A stretch of 64,000 nucleotides of DNA, taken from the NCBI RefSeq assembly GCF_029167645.1, contig NZ_CP119147.1:3924501-3988500 (forward strand). The letters are read 5' to 3'. The first letter of the stretch is position 1, and every line of letters begins with the position of its first letter. A program made the position numbers and the translations under genes. This document shows positions 1 through 11,353 of this stretch, piece by piece. Origin of the DNA: Streptomyces sp. AM 2-1-1 (GTDB lineage: Bacteria; Actinomycetota; Actinomycetes; Streptomycetales; Streptomycetaceae). The notes beneath the pieces are model-generated. The model was not told the DNA's origin and did no database searches. It saw nothing but the letters and a program-made list of their open reading frames with translations.

Positions 1-1075
1 CCCGGAGCCGGTTGATCAGGGTGGTGCCGATCGCGTAGTGCACGAGGTAGAGCGGGTACGTCATCGTGCCGGCGGTGACCAGCCACTTCCAGCGGATGCG
101 GTCGGTGAGGCCGAGGGAGACGCCCACCATGAGCAGCAGGAACGCGGTGAAGACGACCGTGCTGCCGCGCCAGCTGGAGACGTGCTCGACGAGGTCGATA
201 CGGTGCCCCAGCTCCAGCTGTCCCATCAGCCAGGCCATGGCCAGGATGCCCCAGAGCAGCAGGTCCTGTCCGAACCGGTGCATCAGGTAGAGGGCGAGCC
301 CGGCGATGAAGTACCAGGCGCCGTCGGGCTGCGCGACGAGGACGAGCAGGGGGAAGTGAGAGACCGGCGCGAGCATCGCGACGGCGCCCCACAGGCAGCA
401 GAACACCACGACTTTGCGGTAGGTCAGTCCGGTGGCGACCACGAGCAGGAAGAGCAGGTAGAAGCGGAGCTCCGACCAGAGGGTCCAGTAGACGCCGTCG
501 ACGTTGGGGACCCCGGAACCCGACTGCAGCATGGTGAAGTTGATCAGGACCTCGCGCAGCCTGAGCCGCTCCCAGACGCCGGGGACAGCCGCCAGGAAGC
601 CGGTGGTGAGGATGATGGCGACCCAGTAGGCGGGGTAGAGCCGGATCACCCGCGAGACGAAGAAGTCCTTCGGGGTCCTGCCCCAGCACGACATGCAGAT
701 CACGAAGCCGCTGATCACGAAGAAGATCTCGACGCCGATCCAGCCGTACGAGGCGAAGCGGAACACCGTCGGCATCAGCTCGGAGGCCGAGCGACCCCAG
801 ATCACGTTGCCCGGCCGGTCGACGCGGGCGGTGCCGGCGTAGTGGTGGACGGCCACCATCAGGGCCGCGACCAGGCGGATACCGTCGATGGCGTACAACC
901 GACGGCCCGCCCGGGCGGGGGCGGCTGCGTGCCTGCCGCCCCCGCCCGGTCCCTGCTGCGGGAGGCCGGTGGTGGTCACCGCCTCGATCCCGGCGAGCGG
1001 GGGAAGGGGATCCTGCAGCCGGCCCGTGACCCGCTGCCGTAGGGGTATCGACAATCCGCCGTCCGCGCCGCGCAT
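1..1075 (-). CDS. Acyltransferase family 3 membrane protein (C-terminus outside window)
   Basis: Partial gene: the frame stays open to the left edge, so about 358 residues are visible and the stop lies outside. It reads as an integral-membrane O-acyltransferase of the acyltransferase-3 family, which transfers acyl groups to extracytoplasmic sugars or polymers. After a roughly 58-residue Gly/Pro/Ala-rich N-terminal tail the family start is seen: IDGIRLVAALMVAVHHY, with the conserved Arg near residue 67 and His at 77-78. Then come the segment GVEIFFVISGFVI, several hydrophobic helices, and TYPLYLVHYAIG near the cut edge. I chose the ATG at 1075 because no in-frame start lies upstream; an internal GTG nearer the domain is possible. 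The gene diverges from the HAD-like gene at 1361. The substrate cannot be told. Confidence 0.85.
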   Translation of the reverse strand, partial: MRGADGGLSIPLRQRVTGRLQDPLPPLAGIEAVTTTGLPQQGPGGGGRHAAAPARAGRRLYAIDGIRLVAALMVAVHHYAGTARVDRPGNVIWGRSASELMPTVFRFASYGWIGVEIFFVISGFVICMSCWGRTPKDFFVSRVIRLYPAYWVAIILTTGFLAAVPGVWERLRLREVLINFTMLQSGSGVPNVDGVYWTLWSELRFYLLFLLVVATGLTYRKVVVFCCLWGAVAMLAPVSHFPLLVLVAQPDGAWYFIAGLALYLMHRFGQDLLLWGILAMAWLMGQLELGHRIDLVEHVSSWRGSTVVFTAFLLLMVGVSLGLTDRIRWKWLVTAGTMTYPLYLVHYAIGTTLINRLR

Positions 1076-1360
1076 CCGTATCCGACCATCCTCATCAGGG
1101 AACTCCGGGGCGGAGCGGCCACCGGACGGCGTCAGGCTACGACCGACTCATCGAACGGATGGGAACAGAATCCCGAGGGGTGACATGTTTCCCGCAGTGC
1201 CCGCCCGCACGTCCCGCAACGTTCCCCGAGTGTTCACCTGGGCTCGTCGGGGCGCCGGCGACAGGGGTGGAGGGGCGGCCGGGCAGCCGGAGCAGCGCGG
1301 CGGCCCTCTCCCCGGTCCGGCTCACGGGCCCGGACCGGGCGGGGCGGCTATCGTGCGGGC

Positions 1361-3581
<2,221 letters not shown>

Positions 3582-3732
3582 AGGACGCCGTCGCGGTCCA
3601 TGCCGCTGAGGAGCCACCCGGCGCCTTCCCCCACCCCGGTACCGAGTTCAAGGATCGGGCCGAGCCGGGCCGGGCCCGGCCCGGCCGGGTGGCGGCGAGC
3701 GCGACGAGGAGGCTGCCGGTGCGCTCCTCGGC
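3582..3732 (-). pseudogene. Remnant of a SAM-dependent O-methyltransferase
   Basis: Two frames on the minus strand together give the start of a class I methyltransferase. AEERTGSLLVALAATRPG lies at about 3679-3732. A different frame then gives GPILELGTGVGEGAGWLL, the SAM-binding motif I, running to about 3582. The frame changes within a GGCCC-rich stretch, and the fragment ends at a stop whose CTAG is shared with the rox stop codon. Most of the enzyme (motifs II onward) is absent. I read this as a decayed, truncated gene left at the junction. It is short, so the call depends on the motif I match. Confidence 0.5.
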
Positions 3733-3832
3733 CGTCCGGGCCCGAGGGCGCCGGTGCCGCCGCCGGAAGGTCGTGCCGGCACGGGCGTACGAACGGCCGG
3801 ACGGTGTCCTCCGCACGACACGTGCCACACTT

Positions 3833-3852
3833 TTGCAAGCATCCGCTTGCAA
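3833..3852 (+). promoter_or_regulatory. Palindromic operator ahead of the XRE regulator gene
   Basis: Perfect inverted repeat TTGCAAGC-ATCC-GCTTGCAA, 30 bases upstream of the regulator start and AT-rich compared with its surroundings. The position suggests autoregulation by the XRE protein encoded next. The binding protein is inferred. Confidence 0.5.
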
Positions 3853-3882
3853 TTGTTAGCGCTCATGTCGCACCATCGACTC

Positions 3883-4359
3883 ATGGCATCACTCAACGTC
3901 GGCAATCTGGGCGAGTACCTCCGGGAGCAGCGTCGCAGCGCGCAGCTCTCGCTGCGGCAGCTCGCGGATGCCGCCGGGGTGTCCAATCCGTATCTCAGCC
4001 AGATCGAGCGCGGCCTGCGCAAGCCCAGTGCGGAGGTGCTCCAGCAGGTCGCCAAGGCACTGCGGATCTCGGCCGAGACGCTGTACGTACGGGCCGGGAT
4101 CCTGGACGAGCGGGAGCGGGACGAGCTGGAGACGCGGGCGGTCGTCATGGCCGACCCGTCGATCAACGAGCGGCAGAAGAACGTGTTGCTCCAGATCTAC
4201 GACTCGTTCCGCCGGGAGAACGGTTTCGTCCCCGATACGGACGCTCCCGCCGATGCCGATACGCCCCGCGGCGACGGGGAGGACGGTTCCACCACCGCCG
4301 CCGGTGATTCCCGTACGCCCCCTGGCAGCGATGCCGCAGACCCTCACCACGAACACTGA
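3883..4359 (+). CDS. XRE-family transcriptional regulator (Rv0474-like)
   Basis: A 158-residue protein with a Cro/C1-type helix-turn-helix over residues 6-65: LGEYLREQRRSAQLSLRQLA followed by GVSNPYLSQIERGLRKPS, a textbook recognition helix. A short helical linker follows, then an acidic, Thr/Asp-rich disordered tail. It is followed after 18 bases by an HbhA-like gene and then a DUF2516 gene, the order seen in Mycobacterium tuberculosis Rv0474-hbhA-Rv0476. This suggests it controls that small surface-protein operon. An alternative ATG lies at 3865; I prefer 3883 because MASLNVGNLGEYL matches the start of the conserved domain. Neither start has a clear ribosome site. The 3833-3852 palindrome is a likely operator. 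Confidence 0.85.
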   Translation: MASLNVGNLGEYLREQRRSAQLSLRQLADAAGVSNPYLSQIERGLRKPSAEVLQQVAKALRISAETLYVRAGILDERERDELETRAVVMADPSINERQKNVLLQIYDSFRRENGFVPDTDAPADADTPRGDGEDGSTTAAGDSRTPPGSDAADPHHEH

Positions 4360-4377
4360 TCCGGGAGGACCACAGTC

Positions 4378-5025
4378 ATGGCCATCACCGATGACCTGCG
4401 CAAGACCCTCACCGACCCCACCCCCCTCTACTTCGCCGCCGGTACGGCCGAACTCGCCGTCGAGCAGGCGCGCAAGGTCCCGGGCCTGATCGAGCAGCTG
4501 CGGGCCGAGGCGCCCGAGCGGTTCGAGGCGGTACGCGGCACCGACCCCAAGGCCGTGCAGGAGAAGGTCTCCACGCAGGCGCGGGAGGCGCAGGCCAGTG
4601 TGCAGGCCAAGGTCACCGAGATGATCGGCTTGTTCGACACCGACCTGCGCAAGCTCGGTGAGACGGCGCAGGACTACGCGCTGCGCGGCATCGGCGTGGC
4701 CGCCGAGTACGCGGTGCGGGCCCGTGAGGCGTACGAGAAGGTCGCCGAGCGCGGCGAGCAGAGCGTGAAGACGTGGCGCGGCGAGGCGGCCGACGAGATC
4801 GTCGAGATCGCCGCCGTCGTGGAGGCGGACGCGCGGGCGGACTCCATGCCCGCGGCGAAGCCGGCTCCGGCCGCCGGGAAGCCGGCCGCCGCGCAGCCGG
4901 CCGCCGTCAAGCCCGTGACCACCGCCGCTGCTCCCGCCCCGGCCCCCGCCAAGCCGGCCGAGGCGAAGAAGGCGCCCGCGCCGCGCAAGGCGGCGGCGAA
5001 GAAGTCCACGCCACCCGCGAAGTAG
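4378..5025 (+). CDS. Heparin-binding haemagglutinin-like protein
   Basis: A 215-residue protein. Residues 1-155 form a long helical, coiled-coil-like region (LTDPTPLYFAAGTAELAVEQ is the typical start of HbhA homologues). A Lys/Ala/Pro-rich tail from about 160 follows, with repeated AKPA and AAKK units that resemble the heparin-binding tail of the mycobacterial adhesin. GGGAGG lies upstream of the ATG. The conserved neighbours on both sides support orthology in position, but in Streptomyces the role is unlikely to be host adhesion. Interaction with the cell surface, membrane or nucleoid through the basic tail is more plausible. The function is inferred only from family and synteny. Confidence 0.8.
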   Translation: MAITDDLRKTLTDPTPLYFAAGTAELAVEQARKVPGLIEQLRAEAPERFEAVRGTDPKAVQEKVSTQAREAQASVQAKVTEMIGLFDTDLRKLGETAQDYALRGIGVAAEYAVRAREAYEKVAERGEQSVKTWRGEAADEIVEIAAVVEADARADSMPAAKPAPAAGKPAAAQPAAVKPVTTAAAPAPAPAKPAEAKKAPAPRKAAAKKSTPPAK

Positions 5026-5218
5026 CGGTGCGGTACGGGGCGGGCGCCGTGACGGCGTCCGCCCCGGCGCCGGGTGCGGACGGGAGCGCTCGCGCGCCGG
5101 TCGTGGACGGGAGCGCTCCGCCGACCGGCGGGCATCGTGACCGGTGGCCGGTCCGTCGTCCCGGTACGGTTGCGGCAGGCGCCGGAAAGCGCTCAACCAC
5201 TACGAGGCGGTGCACCCC

Positions 5219-5554
5219 ATGTTGCTCAGCGGATTCGGCACATTCATCCAGCTGCTGTACCTGCTCATGCTCGTCCTGGCCGTGGTGGCCCTGGTCTTCG
5301 CGTCCCTCGCGCGCGAGGACGCCTACCGTGCGGCCGACAAGAAGACCAAGAAGTTCTGGGTGATCCTCCTGGCCGTCGCCGTGGCGGTGAACCTCTTCGT
5401 GCCGATGCTCTTCCTGATCCTCGCGGGGACGGTCGCCTCCATCGTCTTCATGGTGGACGTGCGCCCGGCGATCAAGGCGGTCTCCGGCGGCGGCAACCGC
5501 CGCGGCGGCTCCAGCAGCGACGGCCCGTACGGCCCCTACAACGGCGGGCGCTGA
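5219..5554 (+). CDS. DUF2516 family membrane protein
   Basis: A 111-residue protein with two hydrophobic segments, about residues 6-29 (FIQLLYLLMLVLAVVALVFA) and 46-75. A basic loop KKTKKFW lies between them, and a Gly/Ser/Asn-rich tail ends the chain. It matches DUF2516, which is regularly found downstream of HbhA-like genes in actinobacteria. The ATG at 5219 is chosen because the preceding in-frame codons lack hydrophobic or conserved character. Its stop overlaps the end of the convergent phosphatase gene by 19 bases. Function unknown. Confidence 0.8.
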   Translation: MLLSGFGTFIQLLYLLMLVLAVVALVFASLAREDAYRAADKKTKKFWVILLAVAVAVNLFVPMLFLILAGTVASIVFMVDVRPAIKAVSGGGNRRGGSSSDGPYGPYNGGR

Positions 5555-6996
5555 GCAGGCACTCCCGGTACGACAGGCACCCCGGGCACGACGGGGAGGG
5601 CCGGGGCGGCGGGCGTGACCGCCGCTGACGGGACGGGGTGGGATCGCACGGCGATCCTGCCCCGTTCGTGTGTGCGGGCCCGGTCGCGCCGGCGGTCGCG
5701 GTCCTGCTCGCGGTCCCGGTCGCGGGAGAGCAGCAGGACCGCCACGTCGTCGGTGAGCTCGCCGCCGTTCAGCTCGCGCACCCGGGCGACGGCGGCGTCC
5801 AGCAACTCCTCGCCGCGCAGACCCCGGCCGAGCTGCTCGTCGACCATCGCGACCATGCCGTCCTGGCCGAGGCGCTGGTTGCCCTCGCCGATGCGGCCCT
5901 CGATGAGCCCGTCCGTGTACATCATCAGGTGCCAGGCGCCGCCCAGCTCGACCTGGCGGCGCGGCCACCGGGCGCGCGGCAGCAGGCCGAGCGCCGGTCC
6001 GCCGTCGTCGAACGGCAGGAGGCGGGCCGCGCGCCCCGCACGGGAGATCAGCGGCGCCGGGTGCCCGGCGAGGCAGAGCCCGGCGCGCCGCCCGTCCGGG
6101 GCGATGTCGACGGTGCAGAGCGTCGCGAAGATCTCCTCGCTCTCCCGCTCGTGCTCCAGCACCTGCTGCATCGTGGAGAGCAGTTCGTCCCCGCAGAGGC
6201 CGGCCAGCGTCAGGGCCCGCCACGCTATGCGCAGCTCGACGCCGAGGGCCGCCTCGTCCGGGCCGTGCCCGCAGACGTCGCCGATCATCGCGTGGACCGT
6301 GCCGTCCGGCGTACGGACCGTGTCGTAGAAGTCGCCGCCCAGCAGCGCGCGGCTGCGGCCGGGGCGGTAGCGGGCGGCGAAGCCGAGGTCGGAGCCGGCC
6401 AGCAGCGGGGTGGGCAGCAGGCCGCGTTCCAGGCGGGCGTTCTCCTGGGCGCGCAGGCGGGACTCGGTCAGCTGGTGCTGGGCGATGTCCGCCCGCTTGC
6501 GCTGCACGGCGTACCGGATGGCGCGGCTCAGCAGCCGGGCGTCGAGTTCGTCGCGGAAGAGGTAGTCCTGGGCGCCGACGCGCACCGCTTCGGCGGCCAG
6601 CTCCGCGTCGTTCTCTGCGGTGAGGGCGAGGACGGCGTGGCGCGGGGCGATCCGCAGCACGTGCAGGAGGACGGCCAGCTCCTCGGCGCGCGCGGAGTCG
6701 CTCACGGCGGGCACCGGGATGTCGGCTGCCCCCGCGGGGGCGAGGGAGCGTGCGCCGGCGCCGTCAGGCAGCGAGAGGTCGAGCAGGATGCAGTCGACGT
6801 CGTCGGTGAGGAGCCGCCCCGCCTCGGTGAGGTTGCGGGCGGTACGGACCCGGACCCGGGCGCCCGCCGCCGCGGGGAGATCCGGGAGGGAGAAGGTGCC
6901 CGTGGGGTCGTCCTGGATCACCAGCAGGGTGAGGTCGGCTCCATCGGCGGTCTCGGCGGCGGGCACGGCACGCTGCTGAGGTACGGGTGCGGGCAT
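5536..6996 (-). CDS. Response regulator with SpoIIE-type PP2C phosphatase domain
   Basis: A 486-residue protein. Residues about 20-165 form a receiver domain: LLVIQDDPTG acidic pocket, DCILLDLSLPDGAG with the phospho-acceptor Asp, then VGAQDYLFRDEL with Arg where the usual Lys would be. A helical linker follows, then a SpoIIE/RsbU phosphatase domain (about 195-425) with GGDFYD and IGDVCGHGPDEAALG metal-binding motifs and ELTDDVAVLLL at the end. A Pro/Val/Ala-rich tail closes the protein. Such proteins dephosphorylate anti-anti-sigma factors and so adjust a sigma factor in response to a signal. I use the ATG at 6996, with AAGGAAA upstream, rather than one 25 codons earlier. The partner is not encoded nearby. 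Confidence 0.88.
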   Translation of the reverse strand: MPAPVPQQRAVPAAETADGADLTLLVIQDDPTGTFSLPDLPAAAGARVRVRTARNLTEAGRLLTDDVDCILLDLSLPDGAGARSLAPAGAADIPVPAVSDSARAEELAVLLHVLRIAPRHAVLALTAENDAELAAEAVRVGAQDYLFRDELDARLLSRAIRYAVQRKRADIAQHQLTESRLRAQENARLERGLLPTPLLAGSDLGFAARYRPGRSRALLGGDFYDTVRTPDGTVHAMIGDVCGHGPDEAALGVELRIAWRALTLAGLCGDELLSTMQQVLEHERESEEIFATLCTVDIAPDGRRAGLCLAGHPAPLISRAGRAARLLPFDDGGPALGLLPRARWPRRQVELGGAWHLMMYTDGLIEGRIGEGNQRLGQDGMVAMVDEQLGRGLRGEELLDAAVARVRELNGGELTDDVAVLLLSRDRDREQDRDRRRDRARTHERGRIAVRSHPVPSAAVTPAAPALPVVPGVPVVPGVPAQRPPL

Positions 6997-7359
6997 CGGT
7001 TCCGGGTTTCCTTCCCTCCCCCCGAGGGCGCGGGCGGGACGACGAGCGACGACCTGCCAGACCGGGACCATAGCGGTCGGCGGCCCGGGAGCGGAATGGC
7101 GCCCGAGGACGCGCCGCTGTCATATGCGCAGTCATATGCCGCGTCCTGGCACGGATCCGGCGCGGAGGACCGTCCCGGCCTCGCGGGAACGCCATGACAA
7201 ACATCACGCGGGCGCGTGCGCGTGCGGGGAGGTGGGTCACACGCCCGCGCACCGGCCGGGGCGCGCGCCCCGGAGTGCGGCGGTCCTCCTCACTCCGGCG
7301 CGCCCGTACGGTGCGCGCGGGGCCGGTCGGGAGGGCCGGTGCGTCCCCGGGGACGACGC

Positions 7360-8427
7360 CTACGCGTCCGGGCGCACCACGCCGAGGATCTCCATCGAAC
7401 CCGCCCCGGCCAGCGTGACGTTTCGCCCGGGGCGCGGTGCGTGCACCACCATGCCGTCGCCGACGTACATCCCGACGTGGGTGGCGTCGCTGTGGTAGAT
7501 GATCAGGTCGCCCGGCCGCATGTCCCCGACGGCGATGTGCGGGAGCCGGGCCCACTGCTCCTGCGAGGTGCGGGGGATCGGCCGCTTCGCCGCCGCCCAC
7601 GCCTGGGACGTCAGGCCGGAGCAGTCGTACGAGCCGGGTCCCTCGGCCCCCCAGACGTACGGTTTGCCGATCTGGGCGAGGGCGAACCGCACGGCGTTCC
7701 TGCCGCTCGGGCTCGCCGCCCGGTTGATGTCGTGGAGCGCGCCGGAGCTGAGCCAGGAGGACTGGGCGGCGGCCTGCGCCTGCTTCTCCAGTTCGAGGAG
7801 GCGGGCGCGCTCTTCCTCCTCCAACTGCGCTTCGATCGCCTTCGCCTCGTCGATCCGGGCGTTGATCTCCTTCTTCGCCCGCGCCTGTTCGAGGCGTCCG
7901 GCCTCCAGCTTCTCCCAGTTGACCTGCGCGTCCTCGGTGTACAGCTCCAAATCGGCCTGTGCGCGCGTCATGTCGGCCAGCACCGCGTCGGAGGCCTGCT
8001 GGCTCTGACGCATCTGGTTGAGGCCGTACAGGAAGAGCCGGGGGTCACTGCTGAGGGCGAGCTGGGTGCCCGGCGGCAGACCGGCGTTGCGGTACTGCTC
8101 CCGGGCCTGGGCGCCGGCCTGGTCCTTCAGCCGGGCGATCTTCTGCCGGCCCTCGTCGATGGCCCGGCCCAGCTCGTCCAGCTCGGCGGTCTGCTTCTCG
8201 ACCTTCTCCTCGGCGAGGTTGTACGCGTCGGTCGCCGCCCCCGCCTCCCGGTAGAGCTGGTCGATCTCCTCGCGCACCTCGGCGAGGGACTTCCCGGCAC
8301 GGGCCGAGGGGGCGGCCGCCGCCGAGGGGATCGGCGCGGGGGAGGCCCATGCCTGGACCGGCAGGGAGACCATCGCGAGCGCGCAGACCGCAGTGAGTGC
8401 GGCTGCCGCACAGTGACGTCGTTTCAC
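7360..8427 (-). CDS. Secreted NlpC/P60 peptidoglycan hydrolase
   Basis: A 355-residue protein with a Sec signal peptide (MKRRHC, then a hydrophobic run ending around Ala28). A long coiled coil follows (about 45-225, rich in Glu/Lys/Arg/Gln), then a C-terminal NlpC/P60 domain (about 240-355). The catalytic Cys lies in YDCSGLTSQAWAAA, the His in HVGMYVGDG, and a third polar residue in VHAPRPG. The family cleaves the D-Glu to diamino-acid bond of stem peptides. The coiled-coil plus NlpC/P60 plan resembles RipA-type hydrolases of actinobacteria, where the coil regulates or localises the enzyme. A role in wall remodelling during growth or sporulation is inferred. Confidence 0.9.
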   Translation of the reverse strand: MKRRHCAAAALTAVCALAMVSLPVQAWASPAPIPSAAAAPSARAGKSLAEVREEIDQLYREAGAATDAYNLAEEKVEKQTAELDELGRAIDEGRQKIARLKDQAGAQAREQYRNAGLPPGTQLALSSDPRLFLYGLNQMRQSQQASDAVLADMTRAQADLELYTEDAQVNWEKLEAGRLEQARAKKEINARIDEAKAIEAQLEEEERARLLELEKQAQAAAQSSWLSSGALHDINRAASPSGRNAVRFALAQIGKPYVWGAEGPGSYDCSGLTSQAWAAAKRPIPRTSQEQWARLPHIAVGDMRPGDLIIYHSDATHVGMYVGDGMVVHAPRPGRNVTLAGAGSMEILGVVRPDA

Positions 8428-8668
8428 GGACGAACTCCCCCTCCGGCACCTGGAGCAAAGGCCCGATAGCGCTCATGTGACTTACCGTCAGTAACCTCCC
8501 GACGACCTCGCGATCGTGCCACGCCGCCCCGGAAAGCAACAGGGGGGCCGGGGGAGGACGTGCCGGACCGGCGGAACGGGGCACTGCTTTCCCCGCGGAT
8601 CCGGGTACGACGCACTCCGTACGCCCCGCGCACATGTCGGCGGCGCGCCCCGGGGTTCCCCGCGGGCG

Positions 8669-9460
8669 TCAGGCCCGGCCACCGCCCGGACGCAGGGCCT
8701 CCCAGGCCACCGTGAGTTCGCCCTGCCGCCAGCGGCGTACACCGTCGCACAGCGGCCAGTCGGCTTCGAGTGAGCGCGCGGCGGCGATCCACCGCTGACG
8801 CGCGCCGAGTGAGGAGTACGGGGCCGCGGCCGCCCAGGCCCGGTCGAAGTCGCGGAGGAAGGCGTGCACGGGTTCGCCCGGCACGTTGCGGTGGATCAGC
8901 GCCTTGGGGAGCCGCTCGGCGAGGTCCGAGGGCCGCTCCAGCGAACCCAGCCGCGCGGCGAACGTCACCGTGCGCGGGCCCTCCGGCCCGAGCGCCACCC
9001 ACACGTGCCGCCGCCCGATCTCGTCGCAGGTGCCCTCCACCAGCAGGCCGCCCGGGGCGAGCCGGGCGCAAAGGCGCTCCCAGACCTCGGCGACCTGGCC
9101 CTCGTCGTACTGGCGCAGCACGTTCGCCGCCCTGATGAGGGCGGGCGGTTCGGCGAGCGGCACCTCGAAGCCGCCGTGCCGGAAGGTGAGCCCCTCGCGC
9201 GCGTACGGCTGCGCCGCCGCGACCCGCTCCGGGTCGATCTCGACGCCGACGACCCGGGTGCGCGGCGCTGCGGTGCGCAGCCGGGCGAGGAGTTCGACGG
9301 CGGTCCAGGGGGCCGCCCCGTAGCCGAGGTCCACCGCGACGGGGGAGTCCGCGCGCCGCAGGGCGGCTCCGTGTGCGGCGGCGATCCAGCGGTCCATGCG
9401 GCGGAGCCGGTTGGGGTTGGTGGTCCCGCGGGTCACGGTTCCGATGGGGCGCTGGGGCAT
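8669..9460 (-). CDS. Class I SAM-dependent methyltransferase
   Basis: A 263-residue protein. VAVDLGYGAAPWTAVELLARL (about 43-63) is motif I, the SAM-binding loop. VVGVEIDPERVAAA is the acidic motif II, and LRQYDEGQVAEVWERL with APGGLLVEGTCDE matches the region of motifs III and IV. The first conserved block sits only about 40 residues in, so the ATG at 9460 fits; the frame is open a further 190 codons upstream but is Arg/Pro-rich shadow sequence there. The substrate is unknown. This single gene sits between the NlpC/P60 gene and mshA. Confidence 0.8.
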   Translation of the reverse strand: MPQRPIGTVTRGTTNPNRLRRMDRWIAAAHGAALRRADSPVAVDLGYGAAPWTAVELLARLRTAAPRTRVVGVEIDPERVAAAQPYAREGLTFRHGGFEVPLAEPPALIRAANVLRQYDEGQVAEVWERLCARLAPGGLLVEGTCDEIGRRHVWVALGPEGPRTVTFAARLGSLERPSDLAERLPKALIHRNVPGEPVHAFLRDFDRAWAAAAPYSSLGARQRWIAAARSLEADWPLCDGVRRWRQGELTVAWEALRPGGGRA

Positions 9461-9901
9461 GCGGTGAGCGTACGCGGCACGGACGGACGCCCGCCCGCGC
9501 GGGCGGGCGGCGGATCGGCGGAGGGACCGGACGGCCGGAGGACAGGAGCGGCGGGGACCGGGGGTGGCTGTCTTCGGCGGTCCGCGTGGACGAACCGCGA
9601 GGGCGCGCAGGTGCAGTGGACGAACCGCGCGGGCGCGCAGGTGCCATGGGTGCGCGGGCGTGCGTACGGACGGCGCGCGCGGGCGTGCGGTGTCGGTTGG
9701 GCATCCCCGGCGTCCCCGGCGTCCCCGCACCGGGTGCGCGCCGGTCGGTCCCGCCCCTCGGCGTGCCGGGACGACGGCGCTCGGCACGCCATGGCAATGA
9801 TTTGGTAAAGCGGAAATGAATCGGCCGCGTATAGCTGTTTTGCCTGCGAGGGGATGCCCGTCCTCTCCATGGCATGCCCCGAGCGAGGAGGTCCGGACGA
9901 C
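9461..9901. other. Gene-free stretch between methyltransferase and mshA genes
   Basis: No convincing gene. It holds a 30-bp tandem duplication at 9586-9645. An AT-richer patch at about 9785-9845 is the likely mshA promoter region. Long open frames here are GC-bias shadows. Confidence 0.6.
9586..9645. repeat. Two tandem 30-bp repeats
   Basis: Two head-to-tail copies (9586-9615 and 9616-9645) starting GTGGACGAACCGCG and ending GGCGCGCAGGTGC, differing at two positions. No function is evident. Confidence 0.85.
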
Positions 9902-11278
9902 GTGAGTCGTGACGTCTCCCGCTCCGGCGGCGGCCGGGTGGCACCGCGCCTGCGTTTCCCCGTCGGCCGGGGCGGTGGTCTGACGGCCGGGTTCGCCGGC
10001 GGACACCGCAAGCCGCGCCGGGTCGCGATGCTCTCCGTGCACACCTCACCGCTCCACCAGCCCGGCACCGGCGACGCCGGCGGTATGAACGTCTACATCG
10101 TCGAGCTGGCCACGCGTCTCGCCGCGATCAACATCGAGGTCGAGATCTTCACCCGCGCCACCACCGGCTCGCTCCCCCCGGCGGTCGAGATGGCCCCCGG
10201 GGTCCTGGTCCGGCACGTCGACGCGGGGCCGTACGAAGGGCTGTGCAAGGAGGACCTGCCGGCCCAGCTCTGCGCCTTCACGCACGGGGTGATGCAGGCG
10301 TGGGCGGGCCACCGCCCCGGCTACTACGACCTCGTGCACTCCCACTACTGGCTCTCCGGCCAGGTCGGCTGGCTGGCCGCGCAGCGCTGGGGCGTACCGC
10401 TGGTGCACGCCATGCACACGATGGCGAAGGTCAAGAACGCCGCGCTGGCGGAGGGCGACACCCCGGAGCCGGCCGCCCGGGTCATCGGGGAGACCCAGAT
10501 CGTGGACGCGGCCGACCGGCTCATCGCCAACACGGCGGAGGAGGCCGACGAGCTCGTCCGCTTCTACGACGCGGACCCGGCCTCCGTCGCCGTCGTGCAC
10601 CCCGGCGTGAACCTGGAACGCTTCTGCCCGGGTGACGGGCGGGCCGCCGCGCGGGCCCGGCTCGGGCTGCCGCAGGACGCGCTGATCCCGCTCTTCGCGG
10701 GGCGCATCCAGCCCTTGAAGGCGCCGGACGTGCTGCTGCGGGCGGTGGCCGTCCTGCTGGAGCGCGATCCCTCGCTCCGGTCCCGGATCGTCGTGCCGGT
10801 GGTGGGCGGCCCCAGCGGTACGGGCCTCGCCAAACCGGAGGTCCTCCACAAGCTGGCGGCCCGGCTCGGCGTCGCCGACGTCGTACGGTTCCAGCCTCCG
10901 GTGGGACAGGACCAGCTCGCGGACTGGTTCCGGGCCGCGTCGGTGCTGGTCATGCCGTCGTACAGCGAGTCGTTCGGGCTGGTCGCGATCGAGGCCCAGG
11001 CGGTCGGTACGCCGGTCGTCGCCGCGGCGGTCGGTGGACTGCCGGTCGCGGTGCGGGACGGTGTCAGCGGCTTCCTCGTCGAGGGCCACGACCCGCAGGC
11101 GTACGCGCTGGCGCTCGAACGCTTCGTCCGCGCGCCGGAGCTCGTGGGCCGGATGGGCGCCGCCGCCGCCGCGCACGCGCAGTCCTTCGGCTGGGGCACC
11201 GCCGCCGCCGCGACCGCCGAGGTGTACACCGGCGCGATGCAGGACCACCGCCGCAAGGTCCGCTCCCGCCAGAGCTGA
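9902..11278 (+). CDS. mshA: D-inositol-3-phosphate glycosyltransferase (mycothiol biosynthesis)
   Basis: A 458-residue GT4 glycosyltransferase. It joins UDP-GlcNAc to 1L-myo-inositol-1-phosphate, the first step of mycothiol, the main low-molecular-weight thiol of actinobacteria. MshA-specific features are [22 protein letters not shown] at the start of the Rossmann fold, [24 protein letters not shown], and the GT4 donor motif [15 protein letters not shown] (Glu-x7-Glu) near residue 360. The GTG at 9902 has AGGAGG 12 bases upstream and is preferred to an ATG 16 codons earlier. A roughly 45-residue Arg/Gly-rich extension precedes the domain. The adjacent YbjN gene is conserved in mycobacteria (Rv0486-Rv0487). 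Confidence 0.95.
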   Translation: MSRDVSRSGGGRVAPRLRFPVGRGGGLTAGFAGGHRKPRRVAMLSVHTSPLHQPGTGDAGGMNVYIVELATRLAAINIEVEIFTRATTGSLPPAVEMAPGVLVRHVDAGPYEGLCKEDLPAQLCAFTHGVMQAWAGHRPGYYDLVHSHYWLSGQVGWLAAQRWGVPLVHAMHTMAKVKNAALAEGDTPEPAARVIGETQIVDAADRLIANTAEEADELVRFYDADPASVAVVHPGVNLERFCPGDGRAAARARLGLPQDALIPLFAGRIQPLKAPDVLLRAVAVLLERDPSLRSRIVVPVVGGPSGTGLAKPEVLHKLAARLGVADVVRFQPPVGQDQLADWFRAASVLVMPSYSESFGLVAIEAQAVGTPVVAAAVGGLPVAVRDGVSGFLVEGHDPQAYALALERFVRAPELVGRMGAAAAAHAQSFGWGTAAAATAEVYTGAMQDHRRKVRSRQS

Positions 11279-11353
11279 GCGGCTCCGCCGCCGTCGTCCC
11301 ACCGCTGTACTCGCCGGTAGGTGCGCCCGCGTCCACTGTCGTACGCTCGCACC

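Noticed and set aside
38..1042. A 334-codon plus-strand open frame at the left edge
   Set aside because: It lies opposite the acyltransferase, is Asp/Glu/Arg/His-rich in the way antisense GC-rich frames are, and has no recognisable domain.
8428..8520. Possible c-di-AMP (ydaO-type) riboswitch ahead of the NlpC/P60 gene
   Set aside because: Such riboswitches occur before some actinobacterial wall-hydrolase genes, but the leader here is short and lacks the conserved core I would expect.
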